A stretch of 64,000 nt of DNA from positions 15,197 through 79,196 of the forward strand of contig DAOOUW010000003.1 in assembly GCA_035390885.1 (NCBI GenBank), read 5' to 3'. This document shows positions 16,738 to 27,001 of the stretch, piece after piece (within the stretch, counting starts at the first letter, position 1; each line of letters starts with the position of its first letter). The notes under the pieces are model-generated. The model was given only the letters and a program-made list of their open reading frames with translations. It did not search any database and had not been told where the DNA came from. This DNA comes from JAOAFT01 sp035390885 (GTDB taxonomy: Bacteria > Bacteroidota > Ignavibacteria > UBA10030). A program made the position numbers and the translations under genes.

Positions 16738-19644
16738 TTAAAAATCTATTGCTATACCCAGATTGTATGAGCGTGGTGAATTACTATATAATAGAAATGA
16801 ATGATCGACCGGATATGTTACATCCGACTCACCTGGATAATTATCCCAATAGAGTGCACCACGAGTTATGTTCTCAAGCGGATACGATTCAAAGTTGGGC
16901 AATATTTGATTACCATCAACCTTGTTTTCACTATAGAAAATATAATTATAGTTATAAATCTTATTATCAAACAAATTAAACACTTCAAAGTAAAGAGTAG
17001 CTTTTGTTCCAAAGAATTTTGTAATTGTTTTTGAAATGCGCATATCGGTATTGTATTCAGCAGGACTTCTATACTCATTAACAGCACCAAGATCTTTGGA
17101 AGAGGTGTAGGGACGACCGCTGCGTGCAAAACTCCTTACTGAAAATGCTGTCGATCCAAATGGATAAATACTCCCAAACTTCGGTCCCCAATTATCATCC
17201 GTCGCATACGTGAGTGTAGCAATTAAATTGTGTGTTCGATCGAAGTTTAACAATACGTCACGAACAGGAACCTTTTGTAAATCTGTGGAACTTGTACCAT
17301 CGTCATACCGAGTAACCACCCAAGGCGCATTTGTTGGTGATGCACTTTTTCCCGTAGCAACGCTATATTGATAATTTAACGATCCCGTTAAAGCTCCGCG
17401 CTTTTTACTTAGCACAACCCTGAAACCGCGAATATCTGCATAGGCGCGATTAAAATAAGATTGAAATGAGACATTTGATTGCATCTGATCAACGATAGTG
17501 GCAACTTCAATTAAGTTCTTTACGTCTTTGTACCAGCCACTAACATCCACTGTAAATCCTTCACCCAGTCCCTGTATAATGCCGACGTCGTAACTATTGG
17601 TTGACTGCGGTTTCAGTGTTGAATTACCGATCATATAAGGAAATTCTCCTTCTCTCGTTACCTGCACCCTGTTGCCAATCATATACTGAAACGGAGGTCT
17701 CTGAAGAAATACACCATAGTTCAAATGGAATACTGTTGAAACTGAAACAGGGAAGGATATACCAATACGTGGTTGTAATCTTCCAATAGGATTAGCTTTC
17801 GTTTTCGGCGCATTGTCAGGATCTTGTATTCCTCTCCCTGTCTCTTCATCAATTACCACAAAGTATGGATTGAAGAAGTTTTCGTAGTAATAGTTATTAG
17901 AATTCCATACATCCCAACGCAACCCAACTTTTGCAATCATACCTTCAAATTCCATCTTATCTTGTAAATAAATTCCGGCTTCCCAAGGTTCGCCAGTATA
18001 TTTTGTTTTTGATATACCGCCCATGGACTGAATGTTATAGACATTATCAACGCGCAAAAAATAGTAATTTGCTTGTATACCGCCATTAAGCATGTGTGAA
18101 TTTGTGACCTGGCTAGTAAATGAAGCATCAAGCGATATGGTTGCAGTTCTTTCATTAGAGAAGTTGCCCTGTGTATTTCCCAAGTAGGAAAACGTCTTAT
18201 TTGTAAAACCATCAAAAGAGAATAATGAACCCGTACGGAAAATTACACCGCTTCCAGTTTGAACATTTATTGCGTCGGGAATAATTGTATCATACCATGG
18301 AGTTGTACCAAGACGGTACTCTGTACGAAGTCCATTAAGTTTAATATCATAAAATGTTTTAGCGCTAAGCGCTTTCGTATAGCGTAAACCAAACTGGTGG
18401 TTCATACGTTGACGGTATTGAATGCCAAGAATCCGATCCCACATCCAGCCATAGAAACCTGTACCTCCAGAGAAATAATTCTCAAATTCATACTGATAGC
18501 CGCCGCTGACTTTGAACGCCGCACCTTGACCTAAATCGAATGCAACATTTCCCATGACTTGCCTTTGCTCGTCAGGTTGTTGAGTTGGAAGTATAGGATT
18601 TTCTATATTCGACCTGAAAGCCATAAACATTGTAACTCCCTCGTCAATCGGTCCTCCTGTAGCGCCTTCAACTGCATAATCAATCCGTTTTGTATAATCA
18701 GCATCTCCTTCACGAGCTACAATCTGATCCCAAACGGCTTTACCTACCCTAGCTGTAAGCATAGTATCATTTGCGAAAAGCGAATTCACCCATTTAAAAA
18801 GTGCTTTCCCATCGTTCTTTTTCCCAAGCCAAAATTCTTCATCTGCAAGGAGCATCATATATGGTTGCGCTTTAACATCAAAAATATTTGCTCCCCAATG
18901 TTTTTTACCCGGCAACCGCATTCGCGATTCAAAGTGTGAACGCCATTTATCTGACTTACCTTCTTTCATTGTAATGTTTACCACGCCCGATTGAGCATTC
19001 CCATATTGTGCGTCGAAGCCGCTTGTGATAACTTCAATTTCTTCAACCGCGCTAACAATTGGCAAAAATGCACTAGAGTTATCTAGAGGGTTATTAATGC
19101 CCATTCCTTGCAAAGTGTATAACTCTTCGTTTGTACGCCCACCTCGAAAGTGCCCGTCTGTAACATCGGCGGCAAGTCCAATAACATCACCAACATCTCG
19201 TACACCTGCAAGAGATTGTACATCCTCCGGTCGTACGATTGCACTCGTCGATGTTTTTTCTGGCTCGACGTCAGGACGCGTCGCTTCTACAACGATTGCT
19301 TCTTGCTCGATTGCTGTCTGTTTAAGATCAAAATTCAGCGTCGTCGTACGTCCTGAATTTACAATAACATCCTGCACAATGACTCGCTCGTATCCAATCA
19401 TCGAAGCTTGTACTTCATATTTTCCAGCAGGAATATTCAAGATAAAATAATTTCCATCAAGGTCAGAAGCTGCGCCAAGGCTCGTTCCACGAATTACAAC
19501 ATTCGCTCCAATGAGCGGCTCGCCAGTTTGAGCATCCTTCACAACACCTGATATTTTCCCTCCGGTTTGTGCAGAGAGAATACTCAGCGTGCAACACAGA
19601 GCCACGCTAAGTATGAGCATTCTGTATATTACTCGTTTTGCCAT
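16738..19644 (-). CDS. SusC-like TonB-dependent receptor
   Basis: A 968-residue outer-membrane transporter. After the signal peptide (about 1-26) a carboxypeptidase-regulatory-like domain covers residues 28-108 (GKISGVVKDAQTGEPLIGAN, IPAGKYEVQASMIGYERV). The plug follows, with VEEIEVITSGFDAQYGNAQ and SGVVNITMKEG near residues 205-230. The remaining 700 residues form the barrel and end in YNLGIAIDF with a terminal aromatic. The N-terminal domain and plug place it with SusC-type and related TonB receptors for oligosaccharides. No SusD partner is adjacent. It leads the membrane-protein part of the pectin locus, 50 bases after the stop of the second GH28 gene, so import of pectin oligomers is likely. 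Confidence 0.9.
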   Translation of the reverse strand: MAKRVIYRMLILSVALCCTLSILSAQTGGKISGVVKDAQTGEPLIGANVVIRGTSLGAASDLDGNYFILNIPAGKYEVQASMIGYERVIVQDVIVNSGRTTTLNFDLKQTAIEQEAIVVEATRPDVEPEKTSTSAIVRPEDVQSLAGVRDVGDVIGLAADVTDGHFRGGRTNEELYTLQGMGINNPLDNSSAFLPIVSAVEEIEVITSGFDAQYGNAQSGVVNITMKEGKSDKWRSHFESRMRLPGKKHWGANIFDVKAQPYMMLLADEEFWLGKKNDGKALFKWVNSLFANDTMLTARVGKAVWDQIVAREGDADYTKRIDYAVEGATGGPIDEGVTMFMAFRSNIENPILPTQQPDEQRQVMGNVAFDLGQGAAFKVSGGYQYEFENYFSGGTGFYGWMWDRILGIQYRQRMNHQFGLRYTKALSAKTFYDIKLNGLRTEYRLGTTPWYDTIIPDAINVQTGSGVIFRTGSLFSFDGFTNKTFSYLGNTQGNFSNERTATISLDASFTSQVTNSHMLNGGIQANYYFLRVDNVYNIQSMGGISKTKYTGEPWEAGIYLQDKMEFEGMIAKVGLRWDVWNSNNYYYENFFNPYFVVIDEETGRGIQDPDNAPKTKANPIGRLQPRIGISFPVSVSTVFHLNYGVFLQRPPFQYMIGNRVQVTREGEFPYMIGNSTLKPQSTNSYDVGIIQGLGEGFTVDVSGWYKDVKNLIEVATIVDQMQSNVSFQSYFNRAYADIRGFRVVLSKKRGALTGSLNYQYSVATGKSASPTNAPWVVTRYDDGTSSTDLQKVPVRDVLLNFDRTHNLIATLTYATDDNWGPKFGSIYPFGSTAFSVRSFARSGRPYTSSKDLGAVNEYRSPAEYNTDMRISKTITKFFGTKATLYFEVFNLFDNKIYNYNYIFYSENKVDGNQILPNFESYPLENITRGALYWDNYPGESDVTYPVDHSFLLYSNSPRSYNLGIAIDF

Positions 19645-19694
19645 TTGTACTCCTTAGTTCCTTAATGACAAGTTAATAATGACTTACACCACAG

Positions 19695-21050
19695 TTATTT
19701 TTTTGTATTCACAACAACGTTGATCAAATCAAAATTTTTGACATTCTCAATGACATTTGGCTCGGCAACATTATCGAATTTACAATTCTCGATGTGAACA
19801 TTCGTCGCAGGGGAATACCCAAACGCCCGTATCCAAATTCCATAATGGCTTTTCTCACAAACTACATCTCGAACATCAACATTCCTGACAATCGGCGTAA
19901 AAGAACCTTTATCAGCCTCTTCATAGTAAAAATCAATTTTAATAACAGCTTCAGCAACTTGACCAACTTTGATATTTCTCATAAACACATTTTCAACAAC
20001 GCCGCCGCGCATCGCATTCGTCTTAATTCTTAACGCACGATCGAGACTTGGACTGTCCATCACATTGTTTTCAATGAAGACGTTTCTCACACCGCCAGAT
20101 ATTTCACTTCCGATGGAAACACCTCCATGCCCATCGTTCATCGTACTATTCTCAACAATTATATTTTCGCAAGGGACATTGATTCTGCGCCCGTCGGCAT
20201 TTCTGCCAGATTTGATCGCAATGCAATCATCGCCATTCTTAAAGTAACAACCTCTGATAAGAACATCTTTACATGATTCGGGATCGATTCCATCATTGTT
20301 TGGACCCAAGCCAACCGTTTTTACATCAATAAAAGAGACATTAGTGCATAGCACCGGATTCAGAAACCACATTGGGGAATCCTTAAAAGTAACTCCTTCA
20401 ACCAGAATATTCTTACATCGATATGGCTCAAAGAAATTTGGTCGTAAATATGAGCCTTCGCCGCACACTCTTTTTTCTACTGGAACTCCTTGCTCAGCCA
20501 TTTCAAAAAGTTTTTTCCGAGCATCTCGCTGACTTTGCAAATTTTTCCACTGCCACCAATTTGCATCGGAGGCTTGTCCATTCAAAACACCTTCGCCAGT
20601 AATTGCAATATTTTCCTGCTCCATTGCATAGATCAAGGGGGAATAATTCATACATTCCACACCTTCCCAGCGGCAAAATACTATAGGTAAATATTTCTTC
20701 GGATCTGTAAAAAACAGAATCTCCGCATCTTTCATAATATGGAGATTGACATTGCTCTTGAGTACAATCGGACCTGTAAGATACTTGCCTGCAGGAACAA
20801 TTACTCTACCACCGCCAGCTTTCGAACATGCTTCGATCGCTTTTGCAAATGCTTTTGAGCAATCCTTTTTGCCATTGCCAACGGCGCCGTATTTCGTTAC
20901 ATCAAAATCTTTTGATGGAAAAGTTGGAGGAATGATTTGTTTGAGGATAGTTTCTTTTGTTGACCAGTTAATATCTTGAGCTACAACAATACTACCAATA
21001 GTAACCACAGCAAAAATCATAATGGTTACTCTATTTATTTTTTTTATCAT
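19695..21050 (-). CDS. GH28-family polygalacturonase (451 residues), first gene of pectin locus
   Basis: Exported hydrolase with N-terminal hydrophobic signal (residues 1-24). The beta-helix opens with FDVTKYGAVGNGKKDCSKAF and carries the full GH28 catalytic set: NND (251-253) with D256, GDD (273-275), GHG (307-309) and RIK (341-343). It differs from the other GH28 of this locus in lacking the long insertion and in having the canonical GHG and RIK, so the two probably attack different bonds or chain lengths. It is the promoter-proximal gene: 260 bases upstream ends the sigma/anti-sigma operon, and downstream genes follow without large gaps to 11.0 kb. Confidence 0.9.
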   Translation of the reverse strand: MIKKINRVTIMIFAVVTIGSIVVAQDINWSTKETILKQIIPPTFPSKDFDVTKYGAVGNGKKDCSKAFAKAIEACSKAGGGRVIVPAGKYLTGPIVLKSNVNLHIMKDAEILFFTDPKKYLPIVFCRWEGVECMNYSPLIYAMEQENIAITGEGVLNGQASDANWWQWKNLQSQRDARKKLFEMAEQGVPVEKRVCGEGSYLRPNFFEPYRCKNILVEGVTFKDSPMWFLNPVLCTNVSFIDVKTVGLGPNNDGIDPESCKDVLIRGCYFKNGDDCIAIKSGRNADGRRINVPCENIIVENSTMNDGHGGVSIGSEISGGVRNVFIENNVMDSPSLDRALRIKTNAMRGGVVENVFMRNIKVGQVAEAVIKIDFYYEEADKGSFTPIVRNVDVRDVVCEKSHYGIWIRAFGYSPATNVHIENCKFDNVAEPNVIENVKNFDLINVVVNTKK

Positions 21051-21310
21051 GAAGTCCTCACTCTACTTTTGATTTTACAAATATTGTGAGAGAATAATGG
21101 CGCTAACTTTTTTGAATTTTTATCTACACGCTAATCGGCTAAAATATAAACTTCATTTAACTTCTTGTCAAGTTGTTTTAAGAACTTTTTATTTTTTCAA
21201 ATTGAAGTTAGCAAGTATAACAATAAAACGGAAGCTAAATGAGACGAGATGCAGGAATACACTATTAAACGCATTGTCATTACGCTCAGTGGCAAAAAAT
21301 TAAAGGTCCA
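21051..21310. promoter_or_regulatory. Probable promoter region of the pectin locus
   Basis: About 260 AT-rich bases between the anti-sigma gene and the first GH28 gene, both on the minus strand. The stretch CAATATTTGTAAAAT about 30 bases before the GH28 start resembles the Bacteroidota -7 element (TAnnTTTG) with one mismatch, but I see no matching -33 box. I give it only as the likely place of the locus promoter. Confidence 0.35.
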
Positions 21311-21568
21311 TTATTTTTTCATACCCTGAATACACTCCAACACTTTTTGAATACGCTTATCTTGCTCTGAACTGGAAAGCTCTGGATACGGTTCTTGTTG
21401 ATAGAGAGTAATTATAATTTTTAAACTCCGTAACAGTGAAGCGCAATTTGAACACGTTTCTATGTGTTCACGAACTTTTTTGCAGTTGCGTGAACTTAGT
21501 TTTTCATCTAAATGCGTGCAAAGATAATCTGCAACTTGTTTACAGCAGGGAGTTTGTTCCTTCTTCAT
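21311..21568 (-). CDS. zf-HC2 anti-sigma factor
   Basis: An 85-residue protein with the zinc-binding HxxxCxxC motif in EHIETCSNCASLL (about residues 35-47) plus upstream cysteines CCKQVADYLC. This is the ZAS/zf-HC2 domain that binds and inhibits ECF sigma factors. No transmembrane segment follows, so it is a soluble anti-sigma factor, perhaps responsive to redox or zinc rather than to a periplasmic signal. Its start overlaps the stop of the sigma gene by four bases (ATGA), the usual arrangement for balanced synthesis. Confidence 0.85.
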   Translation of the reverse strand: MKKEQTPCCKQVADYLCTHLDEKLSSRNCKKVREHIETCSNCASLLRSLKIIITLYQQEPYPELSSSEQDKRIQKVLECIQGMKK

Positions 21569-22182
21569 ACTTCAATGTAGTCCTTCAATTGTTCCCGAAG
21601 AAAAAGACGAGCTCGACGCAATCTGGATTTTACCGCAGGAACAGAGAGCTTCAGTATCTTCGCAGTCTCTTCAGAAGATTTCCCTTCGATATCGCGCAAT
21701 ACAAATACAACTCGATATTCGAGCGGTAATTTTCGAATAGCCTCATCAAGGCGTCGTTGAAGTTCGTCATCCATTACTAATTCCAAAGGCGAAGCACGAT
21801 GTGATTGCAATTCTAGCGTCCGAATCTCACCGGTGTGATGATCAAGAGAGATCTCGCTACCATCGAGAGAATGGGATGCCTGTGCTAATTTTGTCTTTCG
21901 ATGTTTCATTTTACAGTTATTGACAACGATACTGTAGAGCCACGTCGAAAACTTTGCCTTTCCATCGAACTGATGAAGCTTCCGATAAACATTCACAAAG
22001 GTATCCTGCAAAGTTTCTTCAGCTTTCTCTCTATCGCGACACACTTTGTATGCAAAGCTGAAGACTAACGGCTCATACTTCTTGACGATTTTGGTAAATG
22101 ATTGCTCGTCCCCTTGTTTTGCGGTACGAATAAGTTCCAGATCTTCTTGCGCATTTCTTATTTGTCGAACTTTAGCAGCCAT
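21565..22182 (-). CDS. ECF-family RNA polymerase sigma factor
   Basis: A 205-residue group-4 sigma factor. Region 2 covers about residues 28-97 (EPLVFSFAYKVCRDREKAEE, FDGKAKFSTWLYSIVVNNC), and region 4 about 140-198 (KLPLEYRVVFVLRDIEGKS, VPAVKSRLRRARLFL). Both DNA-contact regions are complete. It starts two bases after the stop of the PKD-repeat gene and overlaps the anti-sigma gene, so it belongs to the kinase-PKD operon. Its target promoters cannot be read here; the pectin locus begins 260 bases downstream and is one possible target. Confidence 0.9.
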   Translation of the reverse strand: MAAKVRQIRNAQEDLELIRTAKQGDEQSFTKIVKKYEPLVFSFAYKVCRDREKAEETLQDTFVNVYRKLHQFDGKAKFSTWLYSIVVNNCKMKHRKTKLAQASHSLDGSEISLDHHTGEIRTLELQSHRASPLELVMDDELQRRLDEAIRKLPLEYRVVFVLRDIEGKSSEETAKILKLSVPAVKSRLRRARLFLREQLKDYIEV

Positions 22183-22184
22183 CT

Positions 22185-25100
22185 CTACTCACAAAGAATT
22201 ACAACATTTGTCTCACACGGGAGAGAGTTCTTCACATTTTGGTCATTTGCTCGAACACGAAAAACATTATTTCCTCTACGGAGAGGAACTTCCAGAAAAT
22301 TTCCATACCCTATAATCATCTGCCCAGAAAACCATTCAATTTTTATCGGTTGGTCTGCCGGTCGATTTAATTTGGGCGCTGTAAGCACAATTGCAGGATT
22401 CGACGGATTCCATTGGCGCTTCATTACTTGAGGCTCTTCAATAAATGCTAACGGTTCCCATCCGACAACTTCGATATTTCGTTCTTTGAGAATTTTTCCT
22501 TTCGGAGACCAGCCAAGCGTAAAAGTTTGACTTCCTTTTTCCACAATAATTTCTGAAACAAGCACAGCATCTTTAATAAAACCAACGTTCGGTATTGCAG
22601 TAACTTCCTGTATTTTTATCTCACTTCCAACAATCCAATTGACTGGAACATCAATTTCTTCGAGTCTTTGTACGGGTAGAATTTGCACAATGCGGGAAAC
22701 GGAATCAATGGAATTCCGCAAACCTCTTTTGTCATCGGCAACCAATGTTACTCGAACCGTTCCCTGTTTATTCCAAACGCCACGAGTCGAAGAAAGCGCC
22801 TCGTCGTTCATTTTCCAGATAAAGGAAAGCGTATCGCCATCGCTATCCACAAATGACGCAGGTTGTAATTCATACTCTTCACCTTCATAGAAAGAATTTG
22901 AAATATCAAACGTTACATCTGGCTTTGCATTTACGTATAAGGATTTTGTCTCTTCCACAATTCCTGAACTTGTTCCAGAATTATCTTGAATCGTCAAGGA
23001 GATTGTATGTGTACCAGCCGTTGGTAGTACGCATGCCGCAACCGAATTCGATGAATAATAAATCCCATCGAGCTGCCATTCATACTTCACAATGCTCCCA
23101 TCAGAATCAGAGCACCTTGATGCATCCAGCACGAGCGCATCTCCGAGCGCTATATCAGAAGGAATACTCCATTCACAACGAGGCGGAATATTGACCTGCA
23201 GTTGTTGCTGAGCAGTGGCAGCGCTGCAAGGGGAACTGGATTCTATTTCGAGTTCTAATTGAATTGAATAAACACCCGGCCTCGAAAATTGGATTTGAGT
23301 TTCCATTCCTTCTCGCATAAACACTGTATCCTGTCCATCAATGAGCCATCGTACGGAACGAATTGCCCCTTGATATGTCGACGGCGTTCCATCGAGTTCC
23401 ACGATCTCATTGATATTGACATTCGATGGAATTGAAAATGCAGCAATTGGTCCTTCCACAACATGCACTACCGAAGTTGCTTGATGAACACGTGTACAAT
23501 TTCCGCTTCCATTTGCAAGTACAGTCAACGTTGCTGTGTAAGCACCTCCTTTTGTATAAACATGCGAAACTGTCTTACCGAAAGCGCTCGTTCCATCTCC
23601 AAAATCCCATGTAAATAAACCAATGGAACTCTTCGGAGCAACACTTTGACTGCCATCGAAGGTAAGAGGAACATTAGCGCAGACCGTTGTATCTGAAAAA
23701 CTCTGAATCGCATGGGGAGAAGTTTCCACAAACACAGGAATTGTAACAACAGGAGGATGTTCTACAATCCCATCGCTTAACATTAGCTTGACCAGATATA
23801 TTCCGGGTTCCGTGTAAGTATGCGCAGGATTTGTTTCGTCGGAAAAAGCGTTATCGCCAAAATCCCAATGTGTTGTAATAGCGTCATTATCCGGATCATA
23901 ACATTTTGAACTGTTGAAGAGCGCCACCTGTCCAACACAGGTAGAAATACTTGAATCAACAATTGCTACAGGCGGCCTATTAATATTTACACGAATTGTT
24001 TGGCGTACAATCGAGTTCGTTTTGTTCTGACCATCGTTCACTCCTACTGTAAGAACATGAGTGCCAGCCGATGGAGCTTGCCACCAAAATGAAGCTTCGT
24101 TTCGATGCGTCCCATCAGGAAGAACCCAGTCGAACGTTAGCGGCTGACCATCAATATCGTAGCTTTGAGACGCATCAAGAAAAATACGCCGCTCGTTCGA
24201 ACGAATCGTTTGCTTCGTAACAAGCATTGGTGGATTATTAACAAGCACAGGAATTTCTTCTACGACAACCCCATTCTTCAGTTTTGTTCCATCATCAACG
24301 ATGATTTGTACATACTTTGTTCCAGATGTCGAAAATCTTTTCCTTACAAAACTTCCATGGAATGTTGAGTCATCAGGGAATTTCCATGTAACCATCACTG
24401 GCTTGCCTTCAGGATCGTTGCTTCCTCGAGCGTCAAATGTTACAATCTCATTCGGTTCAGGAACGGATGGGGAAAAGGTATAGCGCACGTTCGGCGGAAA
24501 ATTAACATGCACCATCGCTGTTTTAACCCCTATTGCATCATCGAATTGAGAGTTATCTTTTACTTGAAGCGTTACAGTATAGTCCCCTGGCTCTGGAAAT
24601 TCCAATGATGTTTTTGATTCATTCGAAATTTCTTTGCCGTTGATAAACCATTGGTAAAGAACAATCGAACCATCGGAATCAACGCTTTGTGAACCATCAA
24701 CGAACAATGGAACTTGTGGTTCCCAGAGCGGAGGTACATCAAAATTTGCTTTCGGATTTTTATTGATTGTAATTGTATGACGTACAAACTGACTACTATT
24801 CGAAAGATTGTTTCCATCGTTGACAGTAAGAGTTACTGTGTAAGTTCCACTGCGCTGATAGAGATGAGAAACCGTTTTTCCAACTGCTGTACTGTCATCG
24901 CCAAAATTCCATCTGTACGTAAGTTGATCTTGATCTGCATCCCACGATTTTTCTGCAGAGAAATGAATGAGTGATGAATTCGATTTCTCTGGAGCAATGA
25001 TAACCGGAACCGGAGGCGCATTGACTTTAATGGTTTTTGTAAGAGTTTGAACAGAATTTTCTACACCCTCGCCATCATCAACAATTAAAGATACCGAGTA

Positions 25101-26888
25101 TGTACCCGGTTCTTCGAAGGAAAGACTTGCAACAGGACTTGAAAGTTCAGAGCCATCGCTTACTTTCCAAAAATATTTCAGTACTGGATTATCGGGGTCG
25201 AATGATGTCTTTGCAGAAAGGATAATTTCATCGCCAGGCGCAACCTTCGATGGCAATGTGAATGCCGGATGAGGTTCTGCATTTACCCTGTACCGAAATG
25301 AAGTAGCGTACGATCCGTTTGTAGCGCCTGTGCCATCTGAAAGTGTTGCTGTGAGGATGTACACACCGGGCTCTTCCTGTAACACCTGCACTGCTTCTTC
25401 CGTATGCGAGCCAATAATACCAATTCCATCCCAACGAATCGTTAGAGAATCACCATCTGGATCATAAGCGCCATGGAGCGAGAAGAAAGCTGAAGTAGCG
25501 CGAGCAATAACGGAACTACCCTGTATCTCTCCATACGGTTGACTATTAACACGAATCATCTTCAACGCAGTTCCACTATTGCAGAGTGAATTCGTTGAAC
25601 CATCGTAGACAACGAGCTTTACTTCATACTTTCCTGGTGAACCACTGAAGAAGCGAAGAAATGGCTGATTCCCTCTGTACTCGCCATTGACAAACCATTC
25701 ATATTTCAGCGGCTGCTGTTCTGGATCGAATGATTGAGTTGCAGAAAAAGTTACAACTTCATTCGGCGAAACAATTTCTTTCGCAACAGAAATTTTAGCG
25801 ACAGGAGGCTCATTGAGGTGAATAGAAAAATCGTGCACCCAATATTTTGGAAAATATAATCCTCGCGTTGGAAGGATAACCGTAGCAGCGTAAGTTCCCG
25901 CCTTCGGAAATTCAACGACGATAGAATCCCCTTCATAACGTTCGACTCCGACAGTCCATTTGGGATTGCCTTCTCCCAGCAGCTTTCGCGTCTGTTCATT
26001 GAGTCGAATTTTCATTCGAAGACAACTTGTATCGGGAACTTGCTCTATTGTAATTTTAGGTTTGGTCGGAATATGGACAACAATTGGATTGATGTTCCAG
26101 AGAATCGGATCGCTGCTTTGCGTTGTTATGACAAGATTATTAACTCTGATTGCAGAACCTGCAATTCCTATTCCCCATTCGTTCTCTTCTCTCTGGTCAA
26201 ACTGAAAATTTTTATCAACAGGAAGATGTGAAAATTTGCCATAGCTATCTCTTACTACCACTTGAGAACCTTCTGCGCCTTTTACAACCAACTGTAAAGG
26301 CGCCGTCATATCTCTGGTTGCAGGACAAAATTGAGCTTCCTCATACGCGGAAAGACCATTGATACACACGGGAAGATTTTTTGCATAGAGCTTCCACGAT
26401 TCGTTTCCACTGAGAGACTCAACGCGAATTTTAAATGCGTTGACGCCATCTCCATCGCCGCCGATTGTTCGAAGAAGCCATGCTTTACATTTATTGTTGA
26501 CTGTCAGCGTATCGAGCGGAATCCAGCGTTGAAGATATTTGCTTTCGCTTTCCGTCGTCACGCTCTTCCGAAGTTCCAGAGAACCGTCGGAAGTTTGTGC
26601 AAAAAGTTGAAATGTTGTCGAAGTGTTGATGTATCCTCTGACATCGGCATTTCCACCAATAGCGGCGTCAAATATTTCCAGAATTCCTTCTCCTCCATTG
26701 TCAGGCGCTTCGATAAGAAAATCGTATTGATGAATTTCATCGCCAGTCTGTTGTACAACTGCCTTCTTCCCGGCAACAAACAGGTAAACATCCTGTCCAA
26801 AGAGCAGCATTGGAAATAGCGACAGGATCAAAAGTATAACTGAACGAACCACAAAATTTGAAATCTTGATTTTATGCATTTTCATCAT
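22185..26888 (-). CDS. Giant exported protein with about 12 PKD-like modules
   Basis: A 1567-residue protein. The ATG at 26888 has GGGAGG five bases upstream and begins a signal peptide (hydrophobic core VILLILSLFPMLLFGQ). Residues 25-300 form a beta-rich N-terminal region. Then come about 12 tandem modules of 80-95 residues, each with variants of 'FDPDxDxLxYxWxFGDG ... TYTVTLTVNDG', the PKD/Ig fold; the best matches are WNFGDDSTAVGKTVSHLY and WDFGDGTSAFGKTVSHVY. The last 170 residues differ and end in VILCE. There is no T9SS sorting domain and no catalytic domain, so it may be a periplasmic or surface ligand-binding rod. Its start overlaps a mini-ORF (ATGA) and its stop lies two bases before the ECF sigma start. 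Confidence 0.88.
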   Translation of the reverse strand: MMKMHKIKISNFVVRSVILLILSLFPMLLFGQDVYLFVAGKKAVVQQTGDEIHQYDFLIEAPDNGGEGILEIFDAAIGGNADVRGYINTSTTFQLFAQTSDGSLELRKSVTTESESKYLQRWIPLDTLTVNNKCKAWLLRTIGGDGDGVNAFKIRVESLSGNESWKLYAKNLPVCINGLSAYEEAQFCPATRDMTAPLQLVVKGAEGSQVVVRDSYGKFSHLPVDKNFQFDQREENEWGIGIAGSAIRVNNLVITTQSSDPILWNINPIVVHIPTKPKITIEQVPDTSCLRMKIRLNEQTRKLLGEGNPKWTVGVERYEGDSIVVEFPKAGTYAATVILPTRGLYFPKYWVHDFSIHLNEPPVAKISVAKEIVSPNEVVTFSATQSFDPEQQPLKYEWFVNGEYRGNQPFLRFFSGSPGKYEVKLVVYDGSTNSLCNSGTALKMIRVNSQPYGEIQGSSVIARATSAFFSLHGAYDPDGDSLTIRWDGIGIIGSHTEEAVQVLQEEPGVYILTATLSDGTGATNGSYATSFRYRVNAEPHPAFTLPSKVAPGDEIILSAKTSFDPDNPVLKYFWKVSDGSELSSPVASLSFEEPGTYSVSLIVDDGEGVENSVQTLTKTIKVNAPPVPVIIAPEKSNSSLIHFSAEKSWDADQDQLTYRWNFGDDSTAVGKTVSHLYQRSGTYTVTLTVNDGNNLSNSSQFVRHTITINKNPKANFDVPPLWEPQVPLFVDGSQSVDSDGSIVLYQWFINGKEISNESKTSLEFPEPGDYTVTLQVKDNSQFDDAIGVKTAMVHVNFPPNVRYTFSPSVPEPNEIVTFDARGSNDPEGKPVMVTWKFPDDSTFHGSFVRKRFSTSGTKYVQIIVDDGTKLKNGVVVEEIPVLVNNPPMLVTKQTIRSNERRIFLDASQSYDIDGQPLTFDWVLPDGTHRNEASFWWQAPSAGTHVLTVGVNDGQNKTNSIVRQTIRVNINRPPVAIVDSSISTCVGQVALFNSSKCYDPDNDAITTHWDFGDNAFSDETNPAHTYTEPGIYLVKLMLSDGIVEHPPVVTIPVFVETSPHAIQSFSDTTVCANVPLTFDGSQSVAPKSSIGLFTWDFGDGTSAFGKTVSHVYTKGGAYTATLTVLANGSGNCTRVHQATSVVHVVEGPIAAFSIPSNVNINEIVELDGTPSTYQGAIRSVRWLIDGQDTVFMREGMETQIQFSRPGVYSIQLELEIESSSPCSAATAQQQLQVNIPPRCEWSIPSDIALGDALVLDASRCSDSDGSIVKYEWQLDGIYYSSNSVAACVLPTAGTHTISLTIQDNSGTSSGIVEETKSLYVNAKPDVTFDISNSFYEGEEYELQPASFVDSDGDTLSFIWKMNDEALSSTRGVWNKQGTVRVTLVADDKRGLRNSIDSVSRIVQILPVQRLEEIDVPVNWIVGSEIKIQEVTAIPNVGFIKDAVLVSEIIVEKGSQTFTLGWSPKGKILKERNIEVVGWEPLAFIEEPQVMKRQWNPSNPAIVLTAPKLNRPADQPIKIEWFSGQMIIGYGNFLEVPLRRGNNVFRVRANDQNVKNSLPCETNVVILCE

Positions 26889-27001
26889 TTTACCTCCCAC
26901 GAATGTGAACCAAAGTTCATCCGATCTTTGATTGATTCGAATTTTATAGTAACCGTGTCTCCAAATATCAGAATAAACGAATGCCCGGTGAAATCGCTCA
27001 T
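26885..27001 (-). CDS. Mini-ORF of 38 residues, possibly the second half of a frameshifted gene
   Basis: Starts MSDFTGHSFILIFGDTVTIK and ends in SHSWEVK. Its ATG overlaps the stop of the preceding mini-ORF (ATGA) and its stop overlaps the PKD gene's start (ATGA). The composition is beta-strand-like. Adding one A to the AAA run before its ATG would join it in frame to the preceding signal-peptide ORF, giving one 74-residue exported protein. Real coding is plausible from the tight packing but not proven. Confidence 0.45.
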   Translation of the reverse strand: MSDFTGHSFILIFGDTVTIKFESIKDRMNFGSHSWEVK

